A stretch of DNA of 64,000 bases from CAIXZV01 sp963697365 (GCA_963697365.1 CAVONT010000017.1:186001-250000); one strand, 5' to 3'; shown: positions 7,400 to 16,561, counted from the stretch's first letter. A program made the numbers and translations. The notes: generated from the sequence alone by a model not told the origin.

Positions 7400-9054
7400 C
7401 GCGCAGCCTCCCTTCCGGCCAGCACGGAGCGGATGGTGTCCGCCACGTGCGCCTCGTCCACGTCGTCGCGCACGAGATAGCCGTCCGCCGTGGGCAGGAC
7501 CCAGCGCTGGCGCCCGCCGGAGCGCTTCTTGTCGGTGGCGGTCGCGGCGAGGACGTCATCGACGGCGTAGGGGAGGGGAGCGGCACCCAGGGCAAGGCGG
7601 TCCAGCAGCCGCTCCACCCGGCTGGCCCGCTCCGGCGGTGTCACACCGACTGCCACCCCGATCCGGCACGCTGCGCGCAGCCCGTACGCCACCGCCTCAC
7701 CGTGCATCAGCGTCTCGTATCCGTCCACGGCCTCGATCGCGTGGGCCACCGTGTGGCCCAGGTTCAACGAGATGCGCCCGGTTGGCCCGCCCTGCTCCTT
7801 CTCGTCGGCCGAGACCACGGCGACCTTCGCCCAGCCCGCGCGCTCCACGATCTCGGCCACGACGCCGCGCTCGTAGGCACGCTCGAACGCGCGCCGATCG
7901 CCCGCCGCAACCGCTTCGGCATCGGCCTCGAGCGTCGTGAACAGCGCCTCGTCGCCGAGGGCCGCCATCTTCACGATCTCGCCCAGGGCGGCGCGCAGCT
8001 GGCGCTCGGGAAGCGTCCGCAATGCGGCGACGTCCAGGACGATCGCTGACGGGTGGTGGAACGCACCGAGCAGGTTCTTGCCCTCGGGCAGGTCCACGCC
8101 GGTCTTCCCGCCGATCGATGAGTCGACCTGGGCCACGAGGGTGGTGGGCACCTGGATCCAGGGCACGCCGCGCAGGTAGGCGGCCGCGATGAACCCGGCC
8201 GGATCACCCAGCGCCCCGCCGCCGATCGCCACCAGCGGCTCTCCGCGCTCCACGCGCCGCCGGGCCAGCTCGCGCGCTGCCTCGCCGATCACCTCGAAGC
8301 GCTTGGCGCCCTCGCCCTCCGGAAGCATGAGCCACTCGATCGGCCAGCCGTCCGCGGCCAGCGCTTCGGCCAGGCCATCGCCGAATGCCTCGCGTGCCCG
8401 CGGTTCCGAGACGAGGATCGCCCGCCGCGCCTGCGCCGCCCGCAGCGCATCCCCGACCGCCCCGGCGGCGATGCCCTCGCCGATCGCCACCTCGCCGATC
8501 GACGTCGAAGCCCGGAGGATCACCGTCGGGTCATCGCGACGCCAGTCGCGGGCCAGCGTCTCGACGGCATCGACAACGCCCTGGATCTCGGTGATGCCAT
8601 TGACGCGGTGGGCGGCCGCATAGAACCGCTCGCGCGAGGCGGAGAGCTGGCGGATCCGGCCGAGAGGATCGCCGCCCTGGACGAGGGGGCGCACGTTCGG
8701 CGAGCGGCGCAGGCGCTGGGCAAGGACCTCAGGGCGGACGTCGAGCCAGACGGGGAGGCGGCCGCGGAACAGGAGCCAGCGGTTGCGCGGGTCCACCACC
8801 GCCCCGCCGCCGGGCGAGATCACGCGCTTGATGGCCGACCCGGGATCGGGGTCGCCCAGGGCGATGACGGCCTCGCGTTCCAGGTGCCTGAACCGCGCCT
8901 CGCCGTCCTCCGCGAAGATCTCGGGGATCGTGCGCCCGGCAGCCTTCTCGATCTGCTCGTCGAGGTCGAAGAAGAGGGCGCCGTTGCGCTTGGCGACGCG
9001 CCGGCCGACGGCGGTCTTGCCGGCCCCGGGCAGCCCGACCAGGACGAGGTCCAC
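7396..9054 (-). CDS. Bifunctional shikimate kinase / 3-dehydroquinate synthase (AroK-AroB fusion)
   Basis: A 552-residue fusion. Residues 1-170 are shikimate kinase, with P-loop LPGAGKTAVG, the shikimate-binding Asp in FFDLDEQIEK, GGGAVVDPRN and the lid Arg region RPLVQGG. About 175-552 is 3-dehydroquinate synthase, with the NAD-binding loop PEGEGAKRFE, GGGALGDPAGFIAA, GGKTGVDLPEGKN and the zinc ligands in LNLGHTVAHAIE and HGEAV. It therefore catalyses steps 2 and 5 of the shikimate pathway. The gene order aroC-aroK/B is conserved in many bacteria, usually as separate aroK and aroB. A GTG start at 9054 gives a start right at the kinase strand. It is 11 bp from aroC and overlaps the mutase gene by 4 bases. 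Confidence 0.92.
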   Translation of the reverse strand: MDLVLVGLPGAGKTAVGRRVAKRNGALFFDLDEQIEKAAGRTIPEIFAEDGEARFRHLEREAVIALGDPDPGSAIKRVISPGGGAVVDPRNRWLLFRGRLPVWLDVRPEVLAQRLRRSPNVRPLVQGGDPLGRIRQLSASRERFYAAAHRVNGITEIQGVVDAVETLARDWRRDDPTVILRASTSIGEVAIGEGIAAGAVGDALRAAQARRAILVSEPRAREAFGDGLAEALAADGWPIEWLMLPEGEGAKRFEVIGEAARELARRRVERGEPLVAIGGGALGDPAGFIAAAYLRGVPWIQVPTTLVAQVDSSIGGKTGVDLPEGKNLLGAFHHPSAIVLDVAALRTLPERQLRAALGEIVKMAALGDEALFTTLEADAEAVAAGDRRAFERAYERGVVAEIVERAGWAKVAVVSADEKEQGGPTGRISLNLGHTVAHAIEAVDGYETLMHGEAVAYGLRAACRIGVAVGVTPPERASRVERLLDRLALGAAPLPYAVDDVLAATATDKKRSGGRQRWVLPTADGYLVRDDVDEAHVADTIRSVLAGREAAR

Positions 9055-9065
9055 GCCAGCCCCGT

Positions 9066-10353
9066 TCAGCCCGCCCCGCGGGCGGCGTCGCGACCGCCGG
9101 GGGCGATGTGGCCGCCGTCACGGGCGCCGGGCGCCGGTGCGGCCGGGGTGCGCGCGATCCGCTCCTGGTAGCGGTGCAGGTTGTCGATGACCTCGGCCAT
9201 CGAGTCGCCGCCGGTCTTCTCGAGCACGAACTGCGCGAGGGTGAGCATCACCATCGCCTCGCCGATGACGCCGGCGGCCGGCACGACCGAGATGTCCGAC
9301 CGCTCGTAGTGCGCCTTCTCGACCTCGGTGCCCGTGATCAGGTCCGCGGTGGGCAGCGGCCGGGCGAGCGTGGAGATGGGCTTCACGGCGCCCCGGATCA
9401 CGATCGGCTCGCCGTTGGTCATGCCGCCGGTGAGGCCGCCCGCGTTGTTCGACCGGTGGACCCAGGTGCCGTCATCGCGGCGGCCCTCGATGACATCGTG
9501 GACCTGGGAGCCGAAGCGCCGCGTCTGCTCGAAGCCGAGCCCGATCTCCACGCCCTTGACGATCTGGATCGACATGACGGCAGCCGCCAGCGCGGCGTCC
9601 AGGCGCCGGTCCCAGTGCGTGTAGCTGCCCAGGCCGATCGGCGCGCCGTGGACGACCACCTCGAACACGCCGCCGACGGTGTCACCGCTGCTGCGCGCCT
9701 CGTCGATGCGGGCGATCATCGCCGCCTCGGCGTCCGGGTCCGGGCAGCGCAGCGGCGACGCCTCGGCCTCCTCGCGGGTCCGGCGTGCAGCGGGCCGGGT
9801 CCACGGCCACGCCGCCGACCTCCGCGGTGAACGACCAGACCTCGATGCCAAGGGCCGCCAGGAACGCGCGGGCCACACCGCCCGCCGCAACCCGCGCCGT
9901 CGTCTCCCGGGCCGACGAGCGCTCCAGCGCGTTGCGCACGTCGTTGAAGCCGTACTTGAGCGAGCCCGCGAGGTCGGCGTGGCCGGGCCGGACGGCCGTG
10001 ATGGGTTTGGCGCGCTTGTTGCCGTCGTCAGCGAGGGCGGCGAGCTCGGCCGCGTCCTCGTCGGTGAGCGGCCCCACCTGCATCACCCGGGTCCAGTTCG
10101 CCCAGTCCCGGTTGTCCATCTCCAGCAGGATCGGTGAGCCCAGGGTGTAGCCGTGGCGGACCCCGGACAGGATGCGGGCGCGGTCCTGCTCGATTGCCTG
10201 GCGGGCACCCCGGCCGTAGCCACGCTGGCGACGTCCCAGGTCCACCGCGAGGTCGGCCTCGGTCAGGGCGAGCCCGGCAGGGACGCCCTCCACCACGGCA
10301 CCCAGCATGGGTCCGTGACTCTCGCCCGCGGTGATGAACCGGAACCGTTCCAT
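9066..10353 (-). CDS. aroC: Chorismate synthase, apparent frameshift near 9775-9786
   Basis: Chorismate synthase makes chorismate from EPSP using reduced FMN. The N-terminus MERFRFITAGESHGP and the motif RRQRGYGRGARQ are family signatures; further on come RSNNAGGLTGGMTNGEP and RPLPTADL. The ATG at 10353 is exact for the family. The frame breaks between PARCT and TREEAEASPLRC: the stretch from 10353 and the stretch ending at 9066 are one base out of register, with the length 1288 (3n+1) implying one extra base at about 9775-9786. Because the pathway is otherwise complete and this step has no backup here, I take this as a sequence error rather than decay. About 428 residues when joined. Confidence 0.9.
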
Positions 10354-10381
10354 GTGCGCCGCCGCCTCTCCGACCCAGCCG

Positions 10382-11308
10382 TCAGCGGGCGGCCGGGGCC
10401 GTCTCGCTGGCCGTCTCGCCGGTCGCCTCGCCCGCGGCCTCGCCCGCGGGCTCGCCCTCGGCCGAGCGGATGCCGTGGGCCCGCGCATCCTCCAGTGCCG
10501 CCTGCATCTCGTCGAGCGGGGCCGGCTGTCCGGTCCACAGCGAGAACGCCGCCGCGCCCTGGTGGAGCAGCATCAGACCACCGTCGGCCGTAGCGCATCC
10601 CGCCTTCTGGGCATCGCGCAGCAGCCGCGTCTGGTTGTAGATGAGGTCCAGCACGAGCAGCTCGGGCGTGATGATCTCGGCCGGGATGGGTGATTCGTCC
10701 GCGGTCAGGCCAATGGAGGTCGCGTTGATCAGGATCTTGGCCTTGGAGAGCTCGGCCTCGATGATCGACTCATGCCACGGCATCGCGCGGAGATCCATGT
10801 GGGACGAGCTGCGGCCAAAGTGCTTGACCATCTGCTCGCCGCGGTGCAGGTGGCGGTTGAAGACGATCACCCGCTGGAACCCTTCGCGGATGAGGCCGTA
10901 GACCACGGCCCGGGCACCGCCGCCGGCGCCGAGGACCACCGCGTGGCGCGGCATCTTCTGCTTGCCGACCAGCTTGTCGAGGGCGATCTTGAAGCCCGGC
11001 ACGTCGGTGTTGTGGCCGACGAGCTTCTTGCCCTCCTTGGTGATCGTGTTCACGGCGCCCGTCGCCTGTGCCTCGTCCGTGTGCCGGTCGATCAGCGAGA
11101 CGACCCGCTCCTTGTGGGGGATCGTCACGTTGGCGCCGAGGAACTCCTCGGCTCGCAGCTCGGCCACGGCGGCGGCAAGCTCCGCGGGCGTCTTGTCCCA
11201 CAGCTCGTAGCCCGCATCGATACCCAGCTTGTCGAAGCCGGCCTGCTGCATCGCCGCTGACAGCGAGTGGGCCACCGGATGGCCGATGAGGACAACCCGC
11301 TTCGTCAT
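10382..11308 (-). CDS. aroE: Shikimate dehydrogenase
   Basis: A 308-residue NADPH-dependent shikimate dehydrogenase. The N-terminal substrate domain shows IGHPVAHSLSAAMQQAGF and ANVTIPHKE (catalytic Lys), followed by GAVNTI and HNTDVPGF. The Rossmann domain shows VVLGAGGGARAVVYGL and NATSIGL, and the end of the fold has LLHQGAAAFSLWTG. The last ~30 residues are an Ala/Glu/Thr-rich tail (EAAGEATGETASE) with no known role, not normal for AroE. Its ATG overlaps the aroA stop by 4 bases and aroC follows after 28 bp. Confidence 0.93.
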   Translation of the reverse strand: MTKRVVLIGHPVAHSLSAAMQQAGFDKLGIDAGYELWDKTPAELAAAVAELRAEEFLGANVTIPHKERVVSLIDRHTDEAQATGAVNTITKEGKKLVGHNTDVPGFKIALDKLVGKQKMPRHAVVLGAGGGARAVVYGLIREGFQRVIVFNRHLHRGEQMVKHFGRSSSHMDLRAMPWHESIIEAELSKAKILINATSIGLTADESPIPAEIITPELLVLDLIYNQTRLLRDAQKAGCATADGGLMLLHQGAAAFSLWTGQPAPLDEMQAALEDARAHGIRSAEGEPAGEAAGEATGETASETAPAAR

Positions 11309-12660
11309 GCTCGCACCCCTTCGAGTTCACGGAAGAAGCCGGGGTAGGAGACTGCCGCCGACGCCGGTCGGAGTACGACGGTCTCGCCCTCGGCGATAAG
11401 ACCGGCTACGGCGAAGGTCATCGCCAGCCGGTGATCGTCAAGTGTCTCGGTGACCGCCCCCGTGAGGCGGCGGCCCCCCTGGACCACGATGTCATCACCC
11501 TCGACGCGGATGTCCGCGCCCAGGGCCGTCAGGCCGTCCACGATCCCCGCGACCCGGTCCGACTCCTTGTGCCGGAGCTCGCCCACGCCGCAGATCCGCG
11601 TGGTGCCGCGCGCTGCGGCGGCGGCCAGGCAGAGCACGGGGATCTCGTCGATCGCCGACGCGACGTCGACGGGCGACAGGTCGATTCCCGTGAGGCTGCT
11701 CGAGCGCACCACGAGGTCCGCGAGGGGCTCGCCGTCCGGTCCCCCCGGGGCCGGCCGGTCGTGCTCCTCGATGTCGGCGCCCATGCGCCGGAGGATGTCG
11801 ATGATGGCACGCCGCGTCGGGTTCGTGCTGACGCCGTCGAGGTGGAGCTCGGCATCGCGATGCACGGCTCCCGCCACCAGCCAGAATGCTGCGCCCGACG
11901 GATCCGATGGGACCGTCTCGTCGATGGCCGCAGGGATCGCCGGCCCGGCCAGGCGCACCGTGTGGGCGCCGTCGGCCGCCAGCTCCTCGCGTACGGCGAT
12001 CCCCCGCGCGCGCAGCATCCGCTCGGTGTGGTCCCGCGTCGCGACGGCCTCGGTCACCGTGGTCTCGCCGTCGGCCGCGAGCCCGGCAAGCAGGATCGCG
12101 GACTTCACCTGTGCCGAGGGGACAGGCGTGGTGTAGGCAAGCGGTGCCAGGCGGGCGCGGCCGCGGATCGCGAGCGGCAGGAGCGTGTCGCCCCGGCGGC
12201 CGGTGAAGGTCGCCCCCATCGCTCGCAGCGGCTCCACCACGCGACCCATCGGCCGGCGGCGCAGGGAGGCGTCTCCTTCGAGGATCGCGAACAGGTCGCG
12301 CCCGGCGAGGAGGCCCGCGACCAGCCGCGTCGTGGTCCCGGAGTTGCCGCAGTCGAGGATCTGCTCTGGCTCGACGAGGGCCGCGCCCCCGGGAGAGGCC
12401 ACGCGGTAGTCGACGCGTCCGTCGCGCTCCGAGACACGCTCGACGGTGGCGCCGAGCGCACGCACGACCGCCGCGGTGGACCGCACGTCGGCGCCGTCAC
12501 CGGCCGCCGTGATCCGGCTCTCGCCCGTGGCGAGCAGCGCGAGCAGCAGCGCCCGGTGCGAGATGCTCTTGTCACCGGGCAGCGCAGGGCGGCCGCGGAG
12601 GCGTACCGCGGGGTGCACGACCAGCGCGTCGTCAGCGGGGCTGCCCGCCAGGGTGACCAT
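11305..12660 (-). CDS. aroA: 3-phosphoshikimate 1-carboxyvinyltransferase (EPSP synthase)
   Basis: A 451-residue EPSP synthase, sixth step of the shikimate pathway (shikimate-3-phosphate plus PEP). Motifs: LPGDKSISHRALLLALLA near the N-terminus, LDCGNSGTTTRLVAGLLAG (PEP site), SAQVKSAILLAGL, DPSGAAFWLVAGA and the C-terminal RHKESDRVAGIVDGL and DDHRLAMTFAVAGL. The LDCGNSGTTTRL loop has Thr-Thr where many enzymes have Ala-Met (GNAGTAMR), so glyphosate sensitivity class cannot be assumed. The ATG at 12660 starts a normal-length protein and is 14 bp after aroF. The frame is open further upstream only as a shadow of aroF. Confidence 0.93.
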   Translation of the reverse strand: MVTLAGSPADDALVVHPAVRLRGRPALPGDKSISHRALLLALLATGESRITAAGDGADVRSTAAVVRALGATVERVSERDGRVDYRVASPGGAALVEPEQILDCGNSGTTTRLVAGLLAGRDLFAILEGDASLRRRPMGRVVEPLRAMGATFTGRRGDTLLPLAIRGRARLAPLAYTTPVPSAQVKSAILLAGLAADGETTVTEAVATRDHTERMLRARGIAVREELAADGAHTVRLAGPAIPAAIDETVPSDPSGAAFWLVAGAVHRDAELHLDGVSTNPTRRAIIDILRRMGADIEEHDRPAPGGPDGEPLADLVVRSSSLTGIDLSPVDVASAIDEIPVLCLAAAAARGTTRICGVGELRHKESDRVAGIVDGLTALGADIRVEGDDIVVQGGRRLTGAVTETLDDHRLAMTFAVAGLIAEGETVVLRPASAAVSYPGFFRELEGVRA

Positions 12661-12674
12661 GATCCGATCCGCGC

Positions 12675-13736
12675 CTAGACCTGGTCGCCCGGTGCCGGGT
12701 GGCGGAGGAGGTCGCCATGGAGGTCCGCCACATGGCTGTGGACGGCGGTGATCGCCGTCATCATCGAGGCGTACATCGGGAAGTCCAGCTGCTGCTCGGC
12801 GTCGGACAGCGCCTCGTCCGGCCGCGGGTGCACCTCGACCATGATCCCGTCCGCGCCCACCGCGACCGCTGCGATCGCGAGCGGCTTCACCAGCCAGCGC
12901 TTGCCCGTGGCATGCGACGGGTCGATCACCACCGGCAGGTGGGTCAGGTGGTGGAGCAGGGGGACCGCCGTCAGGTCGAGCGTGTTGCGGGTCGCGTTGT
13001 CGAACGTCCGGATGCCGCGCTCGCACAGGATGATCTGGCTGTTCCCGGCCGACGCGATGTACTCGGCCGCCATCAGCCACTCCTCGATCGTGTTGCCGAA
13101 GCCGCGCTTGAGCATCACCGGCCGGCCCGCGCGTCCGCACGCGAGCAGGAGCGAGAAGTTCTGCATGTTCCGGGTGCCGATCTGGAGGATGTCGCTGTAC
13201 TCGGCGACGATGTCCACCTGGGACGGCTCCATGACCTCGGTGATCACGGGCAGGCCGGTCCGGGCCCGCGCCTCGGCGAGGTAGCGCAGCCCCTCGACGC
13301 CCAGGCCCTGGAAGCTGTACGGGCTGGTGCGCGGCTTGAAGGCGCCCCCGCGGATGATGGTCGCGCCGTGCGCGGAGACGAAGTCGACCGTCTCGAACAG
13401 CTGGTCGCGGTTCTCCACGGAGCATGGACCGGCCATCACGGTCAGCGATCCGTCGCCCACGCGCGCGTCCAGCACCCGGATCACCGTGTCCTCCGGATGG
13501 AACTCGCGCGACACCAGCTTGTAGGGCTTGGTGATCGGGGTCACGTTGGCCACGCCGGGCGTGCTCTCGAGGCGCGAGCGGAGCGCCTCGCGCCGCCGTC
13601 CGATCTCGCCGACCACGGCGATGACCGTCCGGTCCGAGCCGGCGTTCTCGAACGGGGTGAGACCCTCGGAGAGGATCAGCCCCTTCACGCCGTTGACCTC
13701 GGCCTCGCTGGCCCCGGTCCGCATCACCACGAACAT
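12675..13736 (-). CDS. aroF: 3-deoxy-7-phosphoheptulonate (DAHP) synthase, type I-beta with N-terminal regulatory domain
   Basis: First enzyme of the shikimate pathway, condensing PEP with erythrose-4-phosphate. Residues 1-75 form the ferredoxin-like N-terminal domain (MFVVMRTGASEAEVNGV, GLTPFENAGSDRTVIAVVGE) known in Thermotoga-type enzymes as the allosteric Tyr/Phe-binding part. The barrel has VMAGPCSVENRDQ, GGAFKPRTSPYSFQGLG, LKRGFGNTIEEW, the metal Cys in ILCERGIRTF, and DPSHATGKRW. First gene of the long minus-strand aro operon. It is preceded by a promoter and by an RNA leader ending in a terminator hairpin, so it appears controlled both by feedback and by premature termination. Confidence 0.93.
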   Translation of the reverse strand: MFVVMRTGASEAEVNGVKGLILSEGLTPFENAGSDRTVIAVVGEIGRRREALRSRLESTPGVANVTPITKPYKLVSREFHPEDTVIRVLDARVGDGSLTVMAGPCSVENRDQLFETVDFVSAHGATIIRGGAFKPRTSPYSFQGLGVEGLRYLAEARARTGLPVITEVMEPSQVDIVAEYSDILQIGTRNMQNFSLLLACGRAGRPVMLKRGFGNTIEEWLMAAEYIASAGNSQIILCERGIRTFDNATRNTLDLTAVPLLHHLTHLPVVIDPSHATGKRWLVKPLAIAAVAVGADGIMVEVHPRPDEALSDAEQQLDFPMYASMMTAITAVHSHVADLHGDLLRHPAPGDQV

Positions 13737-13802
13737 CTGGCTCTCTGGTCCCTTGCCCTGCAGGTGGGGGCGCGATCCCGCGCCGCCGCATCGTCGGAGA
13801 AC

Positions 13803-13829
13803 AAAAAAGCAGAGGTCCTGGACCTCTGC
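13803..13829 (-). terminator. Intrinsic terminator in the aroF leader (attenuator)
   Basis: On the minus strand a perfect 9-bp stem GCAGAGGTC/GACCTCTGC with a 3-nt loop (13829-13809) is followed at once by six Ts (13808-13803), about 66 nt before the aroF ATG. The nearest upstream minus-strand gene ends at 14067, and a promoter lies between it and this hairpin, so the hairpin sits inside the aroF leader rather than at the end of another gene. Confidence 0.75.
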
Positions 13830-13832
13830 TCA

Positions 13833-13887
13833 CCCGGCACGACCCGCCGTCCGGAGGGGGCTAGGCCCCTCGAGCGGTCATGCCGGG
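13833..13887 (-). promoter_or_regulatory. Structured RNA leader of the aro operon (candidate riboswitch/attenuator)
   Basis: Just 5' of the terminator, the leader RNA can form a long stem: 12 pairs (one G-U) between 13876-13887 and 13833-13844. It encloses an inner hairpin GAGGGG/CCCCTC (13854-13859 with 13866-13871). A mini-frame inside (ATG at 13881) reads MTARGA and stops; it has no Trp, Phe or Tyr codons, so this is not a classic aromatic leader peptide. I do not recognise it as a T-box or other known class. What it senses is unknown. Confidence 0.5.
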
Positions 13888-13923
13888 CAGGTAAAGCGAT
13901 AGATGGCGCACATCCTGCGTTCG

Positions 13924-13952
13924 ACGGTACCGGCCCTGCTCCTGCGCGTCAA
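13924..13952 (-). promoter_or_regulatory. Promoter of the aro operon
   Basis: Minus strand TTGACG (13952-13947), a 17-nt spacer, then TACCGT (13929-13924). Transcription would start near 13916, giving a leader of about 180 nt before the aroF ATG that contains the stem and terminator described separately. Confidence 0.6.
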
Positions 13953-14066
13953 CCGGCGCGAGGAGTGTCCCAAACGTGGAACCGGGCGGATCCGGGTCGA
14001 TCGACTGGGGTCAGTCGAGCAACCCTGGCTCCGCCCGGGTCGCGAGTGTGAGCGTACGCCGAGGCG

Positions 14067-14450
14067 CTACGCGTCCGCCATGCCGAAGGCAGCCTTGACC
14101 GACGGACGGTTCAGGTACCAGAGCAGGATGAGCGGGAACGCGGTCGTCGCGAGGGCGTAGTTCAGGCTGCCCGTGCCGAGCAGCGCGAAGACCGCCTCGA
14201 GAAGGCCGATGATCGCGAGAATGTGGCCGAGCATCCAGCCATACGGCTGGAGGCGCCAAGCCGCCAGGCCGCCGGTCCAGAACGCCAGACCGGTGAGCAC
14301 GATGAGCCAGCCCCAGATCCACGTCCCGGTCCCGGCCGGCAGGGGGCCGAAGGTGACGGCGGTGGTCATCTGGAACCCCAGCATCATGTAGCTGAAGCCG
14401 GCTGCCGCGAAGATGATCGCGAGCAGCGTGATCCCGAACGGTCGTTTCAT
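14067..14450 (-). CDS. Four-helix membrane protein, unknown function
   Basis: A 127-residue integral membrane protein with four predicted helices (about residues 6-28, 44-65, 72-92 and 97-115), starting MKRPFGITLLAIIF and ending GMADA. Such small proteins are common and usually annotated as DUF or hypothetical membrane proteins; I cannot name a function. The ATG at 14450 has a GAGGG ribosome-binding site close upstream and begins at the first helix. An earlier in-frame start at 14507 would add 19 non-hydrophobic residues. It is a single gene; the aro promoter lies downstream of it. Confidence 0.65.
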   Translation of the reverse strand: MKRPFGITLLAIIFAAAGFSYMMLGFQMTTAVTFGPLPAGTGTWIWGWLIVLTGLAFWTGGLAAWRLQPYGWMLGHILAIIGLLEAVFALLGTGSLNYALATTAFPLILLWYLNRPSVKAAFGMADA

Positions 14451-14617
14451 CCAACCCTCAACTGCAAACCTCCGGACCGCAGCAGGGCACTGCAGCCATG
14501 GCGGCACACGCCACCCTGCCCGCGATGGTACGCAGCGAAGCGCGCGCTGGCATCAACCACAACGGGGGATGCCGGGCTCTCAGGCGTGCCGGGCTCCCAG
14601 GGCCCCGCGCGATCGCC

Positions 14618-16561
14618 CTACCGTCCCACCTGGATGACCCCGTCCCAGCGGATGTAGTGCGTCCGCCACGTCTCGCTGTGGATCACGCCGCCCTTGGCGC
14701 TGCGCACCACGCGGGTGACCGCGACGTCCATCTGGTTCGCCGGGTACTCCACCTGCATCCGCTGGCCCCTGGGCAGTTCGTCGGTGTACTCGGTGCGGGT
14801 GGTGGCCTTGACCACGTTGCTCACCCTCGGCCGACTGATGCTGACCTTGCGTCCGTCGGGCTTGCCCCAGATCTCATAGGTGACATAGCCGGTGCTGCCG
14901 CTGCGGGTGCGGACGCCCCGGATCAGGATCGGCGAAGGCATGTCGTTGGTGAACGTCATCGACTGCACCCCGCCGCCCATGATCCAGACCGTCGCGTCGA
15001 GGCCCAGCGGGTAGCGGCTGATGTAGTACTTGTGGTTGTCGCGCGCGCCCATGCGCAGGCCCGCGCGCAAGGCCGCGTTGAACAGCGTCGTGGAGCTGGA
15101 GCACATGCCGCCGCCCATGGCACCGGTCGGGTCCGTGTACGAACCCCGGATGACGCCACCGGCCCCGAAGCCGCGTGCAGAGGTGACCGGTCCGATGGCG
15201 CTCCACCACTCGAACGACTGGCCTGGCTTGAGCACGGTGCCGTTGATGTATTGGGCAGGCTTCCAGATGTTGGCGCCGAAGTAGTTGCGGTCCGAGATCG
15301 AGAACCAGGTGGTCCAGCTGCCTAGCTTGGTCATCACGGGGGCCTTCTTGCCGGCCTCCTCGGTGGTGACCTCGGGCTCGACGTCCGCCATCGCGACCTT
15401 GACGACAGCCGGGGCGGCGCCCGTCATCCGCGAGGCGAGCTCCGCGACCACGAGGTCGGCTGTGGCTGCCACATCGAGCTTGCGCCCGTAGGCGCCCGGC
15501 GCCACGCCGAAGACCTTGCCGGCCTTCGTGCGCAGGAACACCGCGCTCTGGGGCTTCTCCTTCACTGCCTTGCGGGCCCTGGCGAACGCCTTCGCCTGGA
15601 CGACCTTGGCGCCGTCCACGTGCGCTCGGACGGACTCGCCATCAGCGGTGAACGAGATCCAGGACTGGACCGTCGGTGCCTTGATGGTCCAGGTCTTCTT
15701 CTTGAACTTGAGCTTGACGTCGGCGACAAGCCGCTCGCTGGCAGCGATTGCCTCGGCCACCTCGGCGTCGGTCACGCCCGGCTCGACCGACGTCGTCTCG
15801 ATCGGGACGGTGACCGTCTCGGGAGCGTCCATCGAGCGAAGTGCCGCAAGCGCCGCGTTGACGGCAGGCTCCGGATCGACGCTGCGGCCGCTCGTAGCCG
15901 GCGTCGTCAGCGGCCCGTCGGCCGTCATCGTGACGGTGGCGTCCACCGCTGGTGCGGCCATCGGGGCGACGGCCTTGCGGATCGCAGTCTCGAGGGCCGC
16001 CTCGTCGAACCGCAGCTCGGGGCCGGGGAGCGATGCGCCGTCAAGCGCGATCCGGATCTCCGCGGGCAGCCGGGTGGTGAGATCGCCGGCTTTGCCCACC
16101 GCCAGTGCCTGGTCCACGACAGCCGCGGCATCGACGCTCCGCCCGACGCTCGCGTACGTGATCTCGATCGGGCCTTTCGGGGTGTCGAGGACGACGCTGC
16201 CCTTGTCGACCGGATAGGCGGCCTCGAGCGCGGCGATCGCCTCGTCGCGTGTCATCTCTGACAGGTCCACGCCGCCGGCGGTCACGCCGGGCAGGATGCG
16301 GTTGGCGTACTGCGCATCCCATGCAGCCGCCCCGGCAGCGGTCCCGCCCACGCCGAGCGCGAGGATCGCGACCACGACGAGCAGGCCGCCGAGGATCCAG
16401 CGCCGTCTGCGGTGCGTGCGATGCGGCGCGACACCCGGAGGATCGATGGACGCCACGGGCTGGACGGGCGCGCCGGGCTCGGCCTCTTCCGGGATGCCCG
16501 CCAGAGGATCTGCCAGGGTTCCAGACGGAGCTGGTGTCGTGTCGGAGACGGGGTCGGTCAA
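14618..16561 (-). CDS. VanW family protein with peptidoglycan-binding-like repeats
   Basis: A 647-residue cell-envelope protein. An acidic/proline N-terminus (1-50) is followed by a basic stretch RTHRRRRW and one membrane helix (about 55-80), so the bulk is outside the cell. About 80-400 contain two copies of a PG_binding_4-like module (for example LPGVTAGGVDLSEMTRDEAI). About 405-560 is the VanW domain, with FSISDRNYFGANIWKPAQYI, LKPGQSFEWWSAIGPVT, GGGMCSSSTTLFNAAL and NHKYYISRYPLGLDATVW. The C-terminus resembles a G5-like tail. VanW proteins occur with vancomycin-resistance genes and widely in Gram-positives, but the biochemical role is not settled. TTG start at 16561 with AGGA 5 nt upstream. 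Confidence 0.85.
   Translation of the reverse strand: MTDPVSDTTPAPSGTLADPLAGIPEEAEPGAPVQPVASIDPPGVAPHRTHRRRRWILGGLLVVVAILALGVGGTAAGAAAWDAQYANRILPGVTAGGVDLSEMTRDEAIAALEAAYPVDKGSVVLDTPKGPIEITYASVGRSVDAAAVVDQALAVGKAGDLTTRLPAEIRIALDGASLPGPELRFDEAALETAIRKAVAPMAAPAVDATVTMTADGPLTTPATSGRSVDPEPAVNAALAALRSMDAPETVTVPIETTSVEPGVTDAEVAEAIAASERLVADVKLKFKKKTWTIKAPTVQSWISFTADGESVRAHVDGAKVVQAKAFARARKAVKEKPQSAVFLRTKAGKVFGVAPGAYGRKLDVAATADLVVAELASRMTGAAPAVVKVAMADVEPEVTTEEAGKKAPVMTKLGSWTTWFSISDRNYFGANIWKPAQYINGTVLKPGQSFEWWSAIGPVTSARGFGAGGVIRGSYTDPTGAMGGGMCSSSTTLFNAALRAGLRMGARDNHKYYISRYPLGLDATVWIMGGGVQSMTFTNDMPSPILIRGVRTRSGSTGYVTYEIWGKPDGRKVSISRPRVSNVVKATTRTEYTDELPRGQRMQVEYPANQMDVAVTRVVRSAKGGVIHSETWRTHYIRWDGVIQVGR

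Noticed and set aside
13861..13881. Leader peptide MTARGA before aroF as a Trp/Phe attenuator peptide
   Set aside because: No aromatic codons and no ribosome-binding site; the terminator is more likely controlled by RNA structure.
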